Shown here piece after piece: positions 33,266 through 42,996 of a stretch of DNA of 64,000 nucleotides. Within the stretch, counting starts at the first letter, position 1. Each line of letters starts with the position of its first letter. The position numbers and the translations under genes are program-made. The notes under the pieces are model-generated. The model ran no database searches, was not told where the DNA came from, and saw nothing but the letters and a program-made list of their open reading frames with translations. The stretch comes from Mesorhizobium_G sp050247155 (lineage in GTDB: Bacteria > Pseudomonadota > Alphaproteobacteria > Rhizobiales > Rhizobiaceae), in the NCBI GenBank assembly GCA_050247155.1, contig JBFWUS010000002.1, positions 1 to 64,000 of the forward strand, written 5' to 3'.

Positions 33266-34471
33266 TCAGATGATCAGTCTTGCCGCACGCCCAAGCTGCC
33301 GTTCGGCGTCATTGTAGTAGCGTGACGCCTGCTGAACGGATTTGTGTTGGGATTGCTGCATCGCCTCGGGCAAAGGAATGCCGCGTTTGGCGCTTTCGGT
33401 CAGGAAGCCAGCGCGTAGGCCGTGCGCGGAAAAAGCAGCGGGGTCAAGCGCGGCTTGGGCGACGCGTCGCTTCAGGATCAGATTGACGGCTTGCGGCGTC
33501 AGGGCGCGCTGATCGAGATGACCCCATCGATCGATAGCACGGAAAATGGCGCCTTCGGTAATGGCTGACCGTTTTAGCCAGTCTTTTAAGGCAAAGACCG
33601 GCCGACCCACCAGCAGGGCGAAGGCGCCGTCATCGGCCTGGGTGCTTTTTGTCCGATTGAGATTGATTCTGAGGCACGGAAGAAGCTCTGCGGAGGGGTC
33701 TCTGGGATCCGCGGGAACCGGATCCTGCTCTACGAGCTGCTCGACGCGAAGTGCAGCGATTTCACCACGACGCCGGCCACCGGAAGCGAAGGCAACCAGC
33801 AGCATGGCGCGATCACGGACGTCCATCAAGCGATCGGTCGCGCAGACATCGAGGAGGCTCGCCAAGATGTCTGCAGTGACGGCCTTTTCGCTTTTCCGTT
33901 TTCGCGGGCGCTGGCTGGCGCGAACGGCCAGCTTTATCGCGCTGCGAAGGGTCGGCGCATTGAACGCCCCGCTCATGCCGCGCCATGATGTTAGGGTCGA
34001 CCAACTGGACAGCCGCCGTCGCACGGTGCTGGGCGCGTGAGGCTGATCGGTGCGGAGAATGCCCTGTTGTTTCAGGACCTCTGCAACATGCGCTGGCATG
34101 CCATGTGTGGGGTCGGTTTCGCGACGGACCGTATCCCACAAATGATGCGCAACGAATTTGATCAGCAAAACTTCGGGAGCGGGCCAGGGCAGGGGAGCGC
34201 CTGTTGACGCGAAACACCAGGCTTCGAGATAGGCTAGATCAGAGGCCAGCGCCCGCAGCGAGTTTTCGCCTATTCCCTGGCGGGCCAGATGGCGAAGGGT
34301 GGTGATATCGTCATCGGTCAGCAGTCCTGCCAGAAGTTCGCGGCGGCCGAACGGCAGCACGCTATCCAGCGCGTCTAACTCTTCAGCACGTCGCAGCAGG
34401 AGGCCTTGAGCTGTTTGGCCGTAAGCCGAATCGTCGGTCGATTGGGGCATGATTCCTGATGGCGGCTCCAA
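33266..34471 (-). CDS. Tyrosine recombinase/integrase next to repABC
   Basis: The product is 401 aa. The N-terminal SAM-like domain covers about residues 45-190. The catalytic domain has all expected residues: Arg in ASGGRRRGEIAALR, HGLRAGF (His-x-x-Arg), the second His in QSQHKSVQQAS, and nucleophile Tyr in SRYYNDAERQ near the C-terminus. It is convergent with repC (8 bp apart). A lox-like palindrome sits 63 bp upstream of its start. A plasmid-dimer resolution or cointegration role is likely. Confidence 0.92.
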   Translation of the reverse strand: MEPPSGIMPQSTDDSAYGQTAQGLLLRRAEELDALDSVLPFGRRELLAGLLTDDDITTLRHLARQGIGENSLRALASDLAYLEAWCFASTGAPLPWPAPEVLLIKFVAHHLWDTVRRETDPTHGMPAHVAEVLKQQGILRTDQPHAPSTVRRRLSSWSTLTSWRGMSGAFNAPTLRSAIKLAVRASQRPRKRKSEKAVTADILASLLDVCATDRLMDVRDRAMLLVAFASGGRRRGEIAALRVEQLVEQDPVPADPRDPSAELLPCLRINLNRTKSTQADDGAFALLVGRPVFALKDWLKRSAITEGAIFRAIDRWGHLDQRALTPQAVNLILKRRVAQAALDPAAFSAHGLRAGFLTESAKRGIPLPEAMQQSQHKSVQQASRYYNDAERQLGRAARLII

Positions 34472-34533
34472 GCGCCGGCACCGTTGCCGGAGCAGATAGC
34501 GTCCATCTTGTTCGCTTTCGCCGCAAAGTCAAT

Positions 34534-34564
34534 CACTATCGATAAGAGATAGTTATCGATAGTG
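34534..34564. repeat. 31-bp lox-like palindrome, candidate recombination site
   Basis: CACTATCGATAA (34534-34545) and its exact complement TTATCGATAGTG (34553-34564) flank the 7-bp asymmetric spacer GAGATAG. A 12-7-12 layout matches tyrosine-recombinase core sites (two inverted arms round a 6-8 bp crossover). It lies just upstream of the recombinase gene and stands out as AT-rich in GC-rich DNA. An operator is the alternative. Confidence 0.75.
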
Positions 34565-34648
34565 AAAATGGATGTAGGAAGAAGAGGCGAACTGTCCAGT
34601 GAACCAGAAATTAGATGGACTTAAAGAGAGTCAGATGACGTGAAAACA

Positions 34649-35437
34649 ATGGCTTATGGCATCAGCAAACTGTCCTCGAAACCCTCATCCGCCCGGCCGG
34701 CCGGGCGACCGAGGTTCTGGTGCGCCTCGACGAGCGCCTGGCGCGGTCGCCGGTGCGCGAAGGCTGGATCGAACGCTCGCACTTCCATGATGCGGTCGCA
34801 GCACTTTGGGTCGAGGGCGAACTCGTCCACCTCGAGGACCTGGTCTTCCACGACGCCGGGATGGACTTGCGTGCGCCGACGCACGAACTGACACGCGGCT
34901 ACGCCGTGCTGCGCATGCGGCGCAGAATTGCCCCACAGCCGCGCGACTGGGCGCTCGGCCGGGAAGGGTTGCGCGAGCTGACGGGTCGCGGCGGCTCGGC
35001 ACCGACGGTGGACGCCGACCGGAATGGGGAGGGCGCCGCTGCCAAGGCAGATGCCAAGGACACCTGGGCGGCACCTGAGAACGATCCGTTGACAGCGGAG
35101 TTCGCCGAGATCGACGCCGTGCTGGCCCGGTCGTCAAAGGTGCTCGCCCGTGCCGACGTGCCGGCCGCGGTCTGACGAACGGCCGGAGCTGATCTACGAT
35201 CTCGACTGGGATGAGGACGCCCGGCTCTTCGAGTGGCAGGCGGTGGTTGCTGACACGCGTGGCCTTCCGTCAATCCTACGCGCCGCCCTGTTGCTCGATG
35301 CCTGGCAGGACATCGAGGTGCTGCAGCGAGGCGTCTGGATTGGGCCGCTGCTCGTCGCCGCGTTGCTGCGCCATGGCCGCTTTGCCTTCAATCCTGTCCC
35401 GCCACTCAAGGAGCAGTTCGAGGCGATCACCGCCTGA
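34649..35437 (+). pseudogene. Frameshifted RHE_PE00001/DUF1612 family gene
   Basis: This is a paralogue of the gene at 1-817. The ATG at 34649 gives MAYGISKL, but the family sequence (RATEVLVRLDERLARSPVREGWIERSHFHDAVAALW) continues in another frame from about 34675, implying a 1-bp deletion. That frame stops at 35175 (ADVPAAV), while YDLDWDEDARLFEWQ and LLLDAWQDIEVLQRG continue in a third frame to 35437. After about 35370 the sequence no longer resembles the family, so the HTH half is missing. A short product from GTG 34720 could still be made. Confidence 0.8.
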
Positions 35438-35443
35438 ATTACG

Positions 35444-36673
<1,230 letters not shown>

Positions 36674-36685
36674 GACATTCCTCCT

Positions 36686-37681
36686 TCACATTGTTGCATG
36701 CGCCAGCCGGCCGGGCATTCTCTGCCGGATCGGAAAAAGCTCGATGCCAAACCGTTTCGACACGAGACCCCAGAGGCCGCGCGGCGCCACGATCATCACC
36801 GCGACGGCGATTCCGCCGAAGATGATCAGAGACCACTCCTCGAAATCGAACAGGAAGCGCCGCAGCAGGAAAAAGACGATGGTTCCGATGATCGGCCCTT
36901 CGAGGGTTCCTATTCCGCCGATGATGACGATGAAGATCACATAGGCAGCCCAGTTTATGGAGAACGCGGCGTCGGGACGCACATTGAGCAGGTTCAGATA
37001 GATCAGCGCGCCGACGGCCCCGGCGATGCCAGCCGCCAATACGTAGACGAGCCGCTTGGTGCGGACGATGCCGACGCCGACGCCGGCAGCGCCGACCTCC
37101 GAGTCGCGCATCGCCATGAGGGCGAGCCCGGTCTTCGAGCGCAGAAGGAGGTAGATGACGGCGATGCTGCCCGCGGCCATGGCCAGGACCACGAGATAGC
37201 TGAGATTCTCGCGCAAATAGCGATCATATGAGGCGACGGCGCGCAGTGTCCGTCCGCGTCCGCCGCCGAGCCAGTCGATGTTTGCGGTCACGGCCAGCCG
37301 GATGGTCTCGGCGAGAACCCAGGTGCCGACGGCGAAATAGGCGCCGCGCAGCCTGAACAGCAGCCAGGTGATCGGCCACGCCATCAGCGCCACAACCAGG
37401 CCCGCTAACGGCACCGACAGGAACGGGTCTATGCCGAGATCGTCCGCCAGGACGACCAGCGCATAGGCGCCAATGCCCACCCAGCCCTGCTGGCCGATCG
37501 AGATGAGACCGGCATAGCCGGCCATGAAGTTCCACACCTGCGCCAGCGCGAGCAGGTACAGGAACTCGATGATCGATCGCTTGAGGAACGACGAACCCCA
37601 GACGGGTACGGATGCGAGGAAGACGGCCGCAATCGCCAGGATCGCGAGGCCGACGAAATGAGAGCGCTGCAAATTGTTCAT
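36686..37681 (-). CDS. Branched-chain amino acid-type ABC transporter permease (LivM family)
   Basis: The product is 331 aa with about ten hydrophobic segments. LivM signatures are GYAGLISIGQQGWVGIGAYALVV, LLFRLRGAYFAVGTWVLAETIRLAV, ALMAMRDSEVGAAGVGVGIVRTKRLVYVLAA and GGIGTLEGPIIGTIV. It is separated by 10 bp from the LivH-type gene and 12 bp from the deacetylase. It belongs to the second Liv-type importer in the window. Confidence 0.92.
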   Translation of the reverse strand: MNNLQRSHFVGLAILAIAAVFLASVPVWGSSFLKRSIIEFLYLLALAQVWNFMAGYAGLISIGQQGWVGIGAYALVVLADDLGIDPFLSVPLAGLVVALMAWPITWLLFRLRGAYFAVGTWVLAETIRLAVTANIDWLGGGRGRTLRAVASYDRYLRENLSYLVVLAMAAGSIAVIYLLLRSKTGLALMAMRDSEVGAAGVGVGIVRTKRLVYVLAAGIAGAVGALIYLNLLNVRPDAAFSINWAAYVIFIVIIGGIGTLEGPIIGTIVFFLLRRFLFDFEEWSLIIFGGIAVAVMIVAPRGLWGLVSKRFGIELFPIRQRMPGRLAHATM

Positions 37682-37691
37682 CCGCTTGGCC

Positions 37692-38570
37692 TCACGAACG
37701 GTCTATGGTTTCGGGGAAAAGCCCTGATGGCCGGAGCGCGAGCACGGCTAGAGTCGCCAGATGACCGGCGAGCTGGAACCATGCCGGGTTCAGCGTTCCG
37801 CCGACCGTCTGGGCGATTCCTAGGATGACGCCGCCGGCGAGCACACCGTACAGCGACCCCATGCCGCCGATGATGACGACCTCGAAAGCGAAGATCAGCC
37901 TGCCAGGCCCGTCGAAGGGGGAGAAATTGGTGCGTATGCCCATGAATACCCCGGATACGGCGATGACGGCGAAGGCCATTCCCATGGCCAGCGCATACAT
38001 CCGACGTGAGTTGATCCCCATCAGTTCGACCGTAGCGGGATCGTCGGACGTGGCCCGGAACGCACGCCCCACCATGGTGTGCCGGAAGAAAAGATGCAGG
38101 AGGGCAAGGATCGCCACGGCGGTGACGAGGTTGATCAGCGGCAGGACACCGATGGCGAAGTCGCTGGTGAGCGGCAGGCTCATGGTCTCCAGGCCGCCCT
38201 GTTGCAGGGAAACGCGGTCGGCCGAGAAGACTAGGTTCATCGCGTTCTGCGCGATGATCGACAGGCCGAAGGTGATGATGATCGACGGCATGACGCCTTC
38301 CGTAAGCGTCCGGTTCAGCACCGTGCGCTGCAGCGCCTGCCCGAGCACGAACATTGCGGGAATGAGCACCACCAGCGACGTAAACGGGGAAAGGTCCAGC
38401 AGGCGGGTCAGCACCAGCGAAAGAAAGGACGCCAGCACGATCATGTCGCCATGCGCCAGGTTGACGGTGCGCATGATGCCGAATGTCAGCGCCAGGCCAA
38501 GCCCGTAGAGAGTGTAGAGGCCGCCCAGCAGCAGGCCGTTGATGATTGTGTAGAGCCAGTTCATCGTCAT
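37692..38570 (-). CDS. Branched-chain amino acid-type ABC transporter permease (LivH family)
   Basis: The product is 292 aa from ATG 38570, which overlaps the LivF stop as ATGA; a second ATG is two codons later. LivH motif is YGLGLALTFGIMRTVNLAHGDMIVLASF at the N-terminus, with MGINSRRMYALAMGMAFAVIAVSGV and GGMGSLYGVLAGGVILG later. It is the partner of the LivM-type gene. Confidence 0.92.
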   Translation of the reverse strand: MTMNWLYTIINGLLLGGLYTLYGLGLALTFGIMRTVNLAHGDMIVLASFLSLVLTRLLDLSPFTSLVVLIPAMFVLGQALQRTVLNRTLTEGVMPSIIITFGLSIIAQNAMNLVFSADRVSLQQGGLETMSLPLTSDFAIGVLPLINLVTAVAILALLHLFFRHTMVGRAFRATSDDPATVELMGINSRRMYALAMGMAFAVIAVSGVFMGIRTNFSPFDGPGRLIFAFEVVIIGGMGSLYGVLAGGVILGIAQTVGGTLNPAWFQLAGHLATLAVLALRPSGLFPETIDRS

Positions 38571-39265
38571 ACGCCGAAATAGGCTTTCATGATTTGCGCC
38601 TCGGTCAGTTCTCCCGGTTTCCCGGTAAGGCTGACCTTCCCTTCGAGAAGGCAATAGACCGTGCTGGCGACGGCCAGCGCGCGGGACACATCCTGCTCGA
38701 CGAGGAGTATGGTGGTGCCCTGGCCGGCGATGTCCGACAGCGCGCCATAGATCTGGTTGACGACGATAGGCGCCAGGCCGAGCGATATCTCGTCCATCAG
38801 GATCAGCGCAGGATTGCCCATCAGGGCGCGGCCGATCGCGACCATCTGCTGCTCGCCGCCCGACAGGTCCAGCCCTGAGTTGCCGCGCCGCTTCACGAGC
38901 TCCGGAAAGAGCCGGTAGATGCGATCCAGATTCCAGTGACCCTTGCGGCCGCTATAGCCGCCAAGCAGCAGGTTCTCCTCGACCGACAGGCTCGGAAATA
39001 TCCGCCGCCCTTCCGGCACCATCGCGATCCCGAGCGCGTTCAGCGCGTAGGCCGGGCGGCCGTGCACCGCGACCCCGTTCACCGTGATCGACCCGCCGCT
39101 GACGTTGAGCGCCCCGCTGATCGCGCGCATCAGCGTCGTCTTGCCTGCCCCGTTGGAGCCGACGATGGCCAGTGTCTCGCCGGCCTCGGCCTTGAGGCTG
39201 ACCGACCGGAGCGCCTGGAAAAGACCGTAGTGGGCGTCGATTCCGGAGATCTCGAGGAAGCTCAT
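38567..39265 (-). CDS. Branched-chain amino acid-type ABC transporter ATPase (LivF family)
   Basis: The product is 232 aa. Walker A is GSNGAGKTTLM, GIAMVPEGRRIFPSLSVEENL follows, signature is LSGGEQQMVAIGRAL and Walker B LILMDEISLGLAP. The ATG overlaps the preceding LivG stop by 4 bp, and the stop overlaps the LivH-type start. Confidence 0.92.
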   Translation of the reverse strand: MSFLEISGIDAHYGLFQALRSVSLKAEAGETLAIVGSNGAGKTTLMRAISGALNVSGGSITVNGVAVHGRPAYALNALGIAMVPEGRRIFPSLSVEENLLLGGYSGRKGHWNLDRIYRLFPELVKRRGNSGLDLSGGEQQMVAIGRALMGNPALILMDEISLGLAPIVVNQIYGALSDIAGQGTTILLVEQDVSRALAVASTVYCLLEGKVSLTGKPGELTEAQIMKAYFGV

Positions 39266-40014
39266 TGCGCCATCCCCGAAACGGCGATCTTGTCGCCGAA
39301 ATAGGCCTGCTTGAAAGCCGGACTGTTGATGACCTCGTTCGGAAGCCCGTCGGCGATCAAGTTGCCGAAATCGAGGGCGACGATGCGCGAAACCGTGGAC
39401 AGCAGCGCGTGCACGATGTGCTCGATCCAGACGACCGCCACCCCGGCACTATTGATCTGCCGCACGAGCTCCACGAGATCTTTGACCTCGAAATCGGACA
39501 GACCGCCGGCAATCTCGTCGAGAAGCAGCAACATTGGCCGGCATGCCAGCGCGCGGGCAAGCTCCAGCCGTTTGCGTCCCATCAGCGGCAGCTCTTCGGC
39601 CAGCTTGGCGTGACGGTCGAGAAGGCCCGTCCGGCGAAGGCTTTCGAAGGTTTCGTTCTCGGCCTCCGTCTTGTCGTGACGGCCGCCGTTGCGGGCGGCC
39701 GTCAGCACGTTCTCCCACACACTCATGCCGCCGAAAGGTTGCGGCACCTGGTTGGTGCGGCTGATGCCCATGTGACAACGCGCCTGCGGCGTGGCCTGGT
39801 CGATGCGCTCTCCGTCGAAATGGACCTCTCCCTCCGACAACGCCACGATGCCGGCGATCAGCTTCATCAGCGTCGTCTTGCCCGCGCCGTTGGGGCCGAG
39901 CACGCCGACGGCCTCGCCGGCCTCGACGTCGAAGCTGACCTTGTCGACAACCTTCAGGGCGCCATAGCGCCGGCCGACGTTGCGAAGAGAGAGAAGCGCC
40001 ACTTGACCTCCCAT
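39262..40014 (-). CDS. Branched-chain amino acid-type ABC transporter ATPase (LivG family)
   Basis: The product is 250 aa from ATG 40014. GTG at 40002 (VALLSLRN) has GGAGG just 4 nt away and may be the real start. Walker A is GPNGAGKTTLM, Q-loop SRTNQVPQPFGGMSVWENV, a poor signature (LPLMGRKRLELARAL, lacking SGG) and Walker B LLLLDEIAGGLSDFE. Such variation is normal in LivG. It lies 26 bp after the binding-protein gene. Confidence 0.9.
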   Translation of the reverse strand: MGGQVALLSLRNVGRRYGALKVVDKVSFDVEAGEAVGVLGPNGAGKTTLMKLIAGIVALSEGEVHFDGERIDQATPQARCHMGISRTNQVPQPFGGMSVWENVLTAARNGGRHDKTEAENETFESLRRTGLLDRHAKLAEELPLMGRKRLELARALACRPMLLLLDEIAGGLSDFEVKDLVELVRQINSAGVAVVWIEHIVHALLSTVSRIVALDFGNLIADGLPNEVINSPAFKQAYFGDKIAVSGMAQ

Positions 40015-40040
40015 GGGGTTCTGCTGGCCCGGCTTCCGGT

Positions 40041-41324
40041 TCACCAGGTCTTCGGCTTGAGAGTGCCGTTGGTCTTGATCCGCGCGTCGAAGGCGTTGTT
40101 GGTCACCACCAGCTCGAACGGCTTGCTGGTTCCCTTCTGCCACTGGCCGCCGGCCAAGGGAGTCTTGGCGACGTTCACGAACGGTTTGAAATCGCCCCAT
40201 TTGACGTGGCCGACACAGGTATCGAGGTCGGTGGCATTGACCGACGCCATGATCGCTTCCGGCGTAAGCTCGGCAGCGCGCTTCAGCGCATCGATGCCTA
40301 CTTCGAACAGGGCATGCGGGTAGCCCATTCCCTGCAGCCACTGGTTTCCGGTCTTGCTCTCGTATTCGGCCGTGATCTCGCCAGTCGACTGGCCGGTGAG
40401 CGAGGATTTGAACGGGTATTGCGGCCCCCAATAGGCTTCGCCGGAAAGGTTCTCGCCCAGTCCGTCCGGAAACGCCTCGATACCCTTGGGCGTCAGCGCC
40501 GCCTTGGCAACGGTGACCATCTTGGGATGGAAGCCCTGCTGCTTGGCCTGGACCATGAAGGTCGCAAGGTCCGGCGGCAGCATCACGCCGGTGACGATCT
40601 CGACGCCTGCGCTCTTGAACTGGGCGATCTCGGCCGAAAAATCGTCCTTGAGGTTCTGGTAGCGGCCGGCGTCGACCAGGGTGAAGCCCGCCTTCGCAAG
40701 CGCGGCCGGAAAACCGTGCTCGGCGTCGGCAAAGGCGATGCCGTCCGGGTCGTTCGGCCATAGCGCGCCGACCACCTTGTTGGTGGGCAGCGTCTGCCAC
40801 AGGTCAAGGTAGACGACCGTCAGGTCCTCGCCGCCCCAGAAGAAGTGGTTGGTCCACTTGAACACGGTCTCGCCCGGCACGCCGCCGCGGCCGAAGAACC
40901 AGGGCTGCCACGGCGTGGCCGAGGAAATGCAGGGTACCCCGTTGACCTCGCACTGATCGCAGACCGGGTTGGTCGTGTCAGGCGTGGAGCCGACAAGCAT
41001 CAGGTCGACCTCGTCCTTCAGGATCAGGTCGGCGGCCAGTTCCGCTGCGCGATTGGCGTCGGACTGGGTGTCCTTGTCGAGGATTTCCAGGCCGTAGGTC
41101 TCTCCGCCGATGCCGATCTTGCCGCCCATCACCTCGCGCACCTTGTCGAGGATGAAGCCGTCGGCCTCGGTGATGCCGCCCAATGGACCTGAGCGAGGCG
41201 ACACATAGCCGATCTTGATGACGCGGTCGGCCGCCCGCGCCCTGCCGACACGCAGGATTGTGGGTGCGGCAAGGATCGCCGCGCCGGCCTTGATGATCGA
41301 ACGCCGTGATACTGTGGATGCCAT
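40041..41324 (-). CDS. ABC transporter substrate-binding protein (Liv type, Tat signal)
   Basis: The product is 427 aa. N-terminal SRRSIIKAGAAILAAPTILR is a twin-arginine signal, with probable cleavage after RARA. The mature PBP-I fold follows: IKIGYVSPRSGPLGGITEADGFILDKVRE, DLMLVGSTPDTTNPVCDQCEVNGVPCISSATPWQPW. The CDQCEVNGVPC stretch with three Cys and the Tat export suggest folding before secretion. Related proteins bind aromatic or amide-like compounds in catabolic clusters, which fits this context. Confidence 0.9.
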   Translation of the reverse strand: MASTVSRRSIIKAGAAILAAPTILRVGRARAADRVIKIGYVSPRSGPLGGITEADGFILDKVREVMGGKIGIGGETYGLEILDKDTQSDANRAAELAADLILKDEVDLMLVGSTPDTTNPVCDQCEVNGVPCISSATPWQPWFFGRGGVPGETVFKWTNHFFWGGEDLTVVYLDLWQTLPTNKVVGALWPNDPDGIAFADAEHGFPAALAKAGFTLVDAGRYQNLKDDFSAEIAQFKSAGVEIVTGVMLPPDLATFMVQAKQQGFHPKMVTVAKAALTPKGIEAFPDGLGENLSGEAYWGPQYPFKSSLTGQSTGEITAEYESKTGNQWLQGMGYPHALFEVGIDALKRAAELTPEAIMASVNATDLDTCVGHVKWGDFKPFVNVAKTPLAGGQWQKGTSKPFELVVTNNAFDARIKTNGTLKPKTW

Positions 41325-41452
41325 CGTGGAAACTCCCTGTGGTGTCGTTCTGATGCAATCGGTCGAAGTGTTCGGCGCCGCCCTACTGTCGCGGCCGTTT
41401 CATTCGGCTCGCCTGCGGCGGCGAGTCGGCCGCCGCGGGCACTCGCATGGTG

Positions 41453-42910
41453 TCAGTTGCTGTTGTGGCCCATGCGGGCGAAGCGCGCGGGGTCGACCTT
41501 CTCCAACCGCGCTGCCAGGAGATAGCCCACGATCGCAGCCGCGGGGATCAGGGACGGCAGCAGGATGCCGAGCACGCCGCCTGTGGTCCCGGTCAGGTCT
41601 CCGAAGTTCAGGAAGATGTAGACAAAGAGCGCCGCCATGATCACGCCCGAGACGAGTGGCAGGATGAACGTGGTCAGCGGCGAGCCGCTATATCCCGACC
41701 GACGGAAGAAGACGATCACGGCAAGCGATGTGACGGTCATCATCCCGAGAACACCCAGCGTTCCGACCTGGCTGACCCAGGTGAACATATTGAGGACTGG
41801 GTCGAGGCCAAGGCCGGCAAAAAGACCGAGGACAATGAGCGCGCCGACGGTCTGCGTGATCGAGCCGATATGCGGGCTTTGATGGAGGCCGTGCGTGCGG
41901 CCGAACACGGCCGGCAGCAGCCCCTCGCGCCCAGCCACATAGCTGTAGCGCGCGATGTAGTTGTGGAAGGCCGAGAGTGCCGCGAACAGGCTGGACACCA
42001 GGAGGATGCCGGCGATCGCGGGAACGGGTCCGCCTACATACTGCCCGGCCAGATCGAAGAAAAATGCCGACGGATCCGGAAGTGCCTGGATCGTGGATAC
42101 GAGCTTGTCGGCGCCCACGCCGACGATCATCAACCAGGTCGTGAAGACGAAGAAGATGCCGATCATCAGCACCGAGAGGTAGGTGGCACGCGGAATGGTC
42201 TTTTCCGGCTCGCGCGCCTCCTCGGCATAGATCGTTGTCGCCTCGAAGCCGATGAAGCAGCCGAGGCAAAACAGCACCGCCGCCGTCAGCGAACCCGAGA
42301 AGAAAGCGCCGCTGTCGAACAGGTTCATCACCAGTCCGTTTGCGCCGCCCTTGCCGAGGATCGCGAAGTCGACGATCAGCACGATCAGGTATTCCAGGGC
42401 TACGACGAAGACCAGGATCTTCGCCGACAGGTCGACCTGTCGGTAGCCCAAGAAGCCGACGAGAGTGATCGCCAGCAGGCCCCATCCCCACCAGGGCAGG
42501 ACAAGACCGAATTCGCCCAGCACGCCGGCCGCAATGCCGCCGAAAAGGCCGATTAGGCCGAACTGCATGGCGTTGTAGGCGACCAGCGCCACGATCGCCA
42601 CCGCGCCGGCGGTGCGGCCGCCCAGCCCGCGCGCCGCATAGGCATAGAAGGCGCCGGCATTGGTGACGTGTCTCGACATCGCCACATAGCCAGCCGCGAA
42701 GGCCAGCATGACGAGCGTCACGAAAATAAACGTGGCCGGAATACCCGCGCCGTTGCCGAGCAGAAACGCCAGCGGCATGGCGCCAGCCACGCCCGTCAGC
42801 GGCGCGGCGGCCGAGATCACCATGAAGGTTACCGCAATCAGCCCGAGTGAATCCTTGCGAAGCCGGTTGGTCTCCCCCCCGGCCATCTCGATGACTGTCT
42901 CCTGAGCCAT
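41453..42910 (-). CDS. APC-superfamily amino acid/amine permease
   Basis: The product is 485 aa from ATG 42910, behind GGGGAGAAGGGG; the extension to 43033 lies in the upstream gene. About twelve membrane helices are visible. The helix-1 motif VISAAAPLTGVAGAMPLAFLLGNGAGIPATF and the helix 6-8 region (CFIGFEATTIYAEEAREPEKTIPRATYLS) are typical of APC exchangers for amino acids and amines. It follows the flavin reductase-LysR fusion by 86 bp and probably imports the cluster's substrate or an amine intermediate. Confidence 0.9.
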   Translation of the reverse strand: MAQETVIEMAGGETNRLRKDSLGLIAVTFMVISAAAPLTGVAGAMPLAFLLGNGAGIPATFIFVTLVMLAFAAGYVAMSRHVTNAGAFYAYAARGLGGRTAGAVAIVALVAYNAMQFGLIGLFGGIAAGVLGEFGLVLPWWGWGLLAITLVGFLGYRQVDLSAKILVFVVALEYLIVLIVDFAILGKGGANGLVMNLFDSGAFFSGSLTAAVLFCLGCFIGFEATTIYAEEAREPEKTIPRATYLSVLMIGIFFVFTTWLMIVGVGADKLVSTIQALPDPSAFFFDLAGQYVGGPVPAIAGILLVSSLFAALSAFHNYIARYSYVAGREGLLPAVFGRTHGLHQSPHIGSITQTVGALIVLGLFAGLGLDPVLNMFTWVSQVGTLGVLGMMTVTSLAVIVFFRRSGYSGSPLTTFILPLVSGVIMAALFVYIFLNFGDLTGTTGGVLGILLPSLIPAAAIVGYLLAARLEKVDPARFARMGHNSN

Positions 42911-42996
42911 GATCCCCTTCTCCCCTATTGTTCCATCTCCACGTCGTTGCGTGGTGGCTACTCTTATTTCTAGTCGTCGACCGTGGTTCCCGACGG

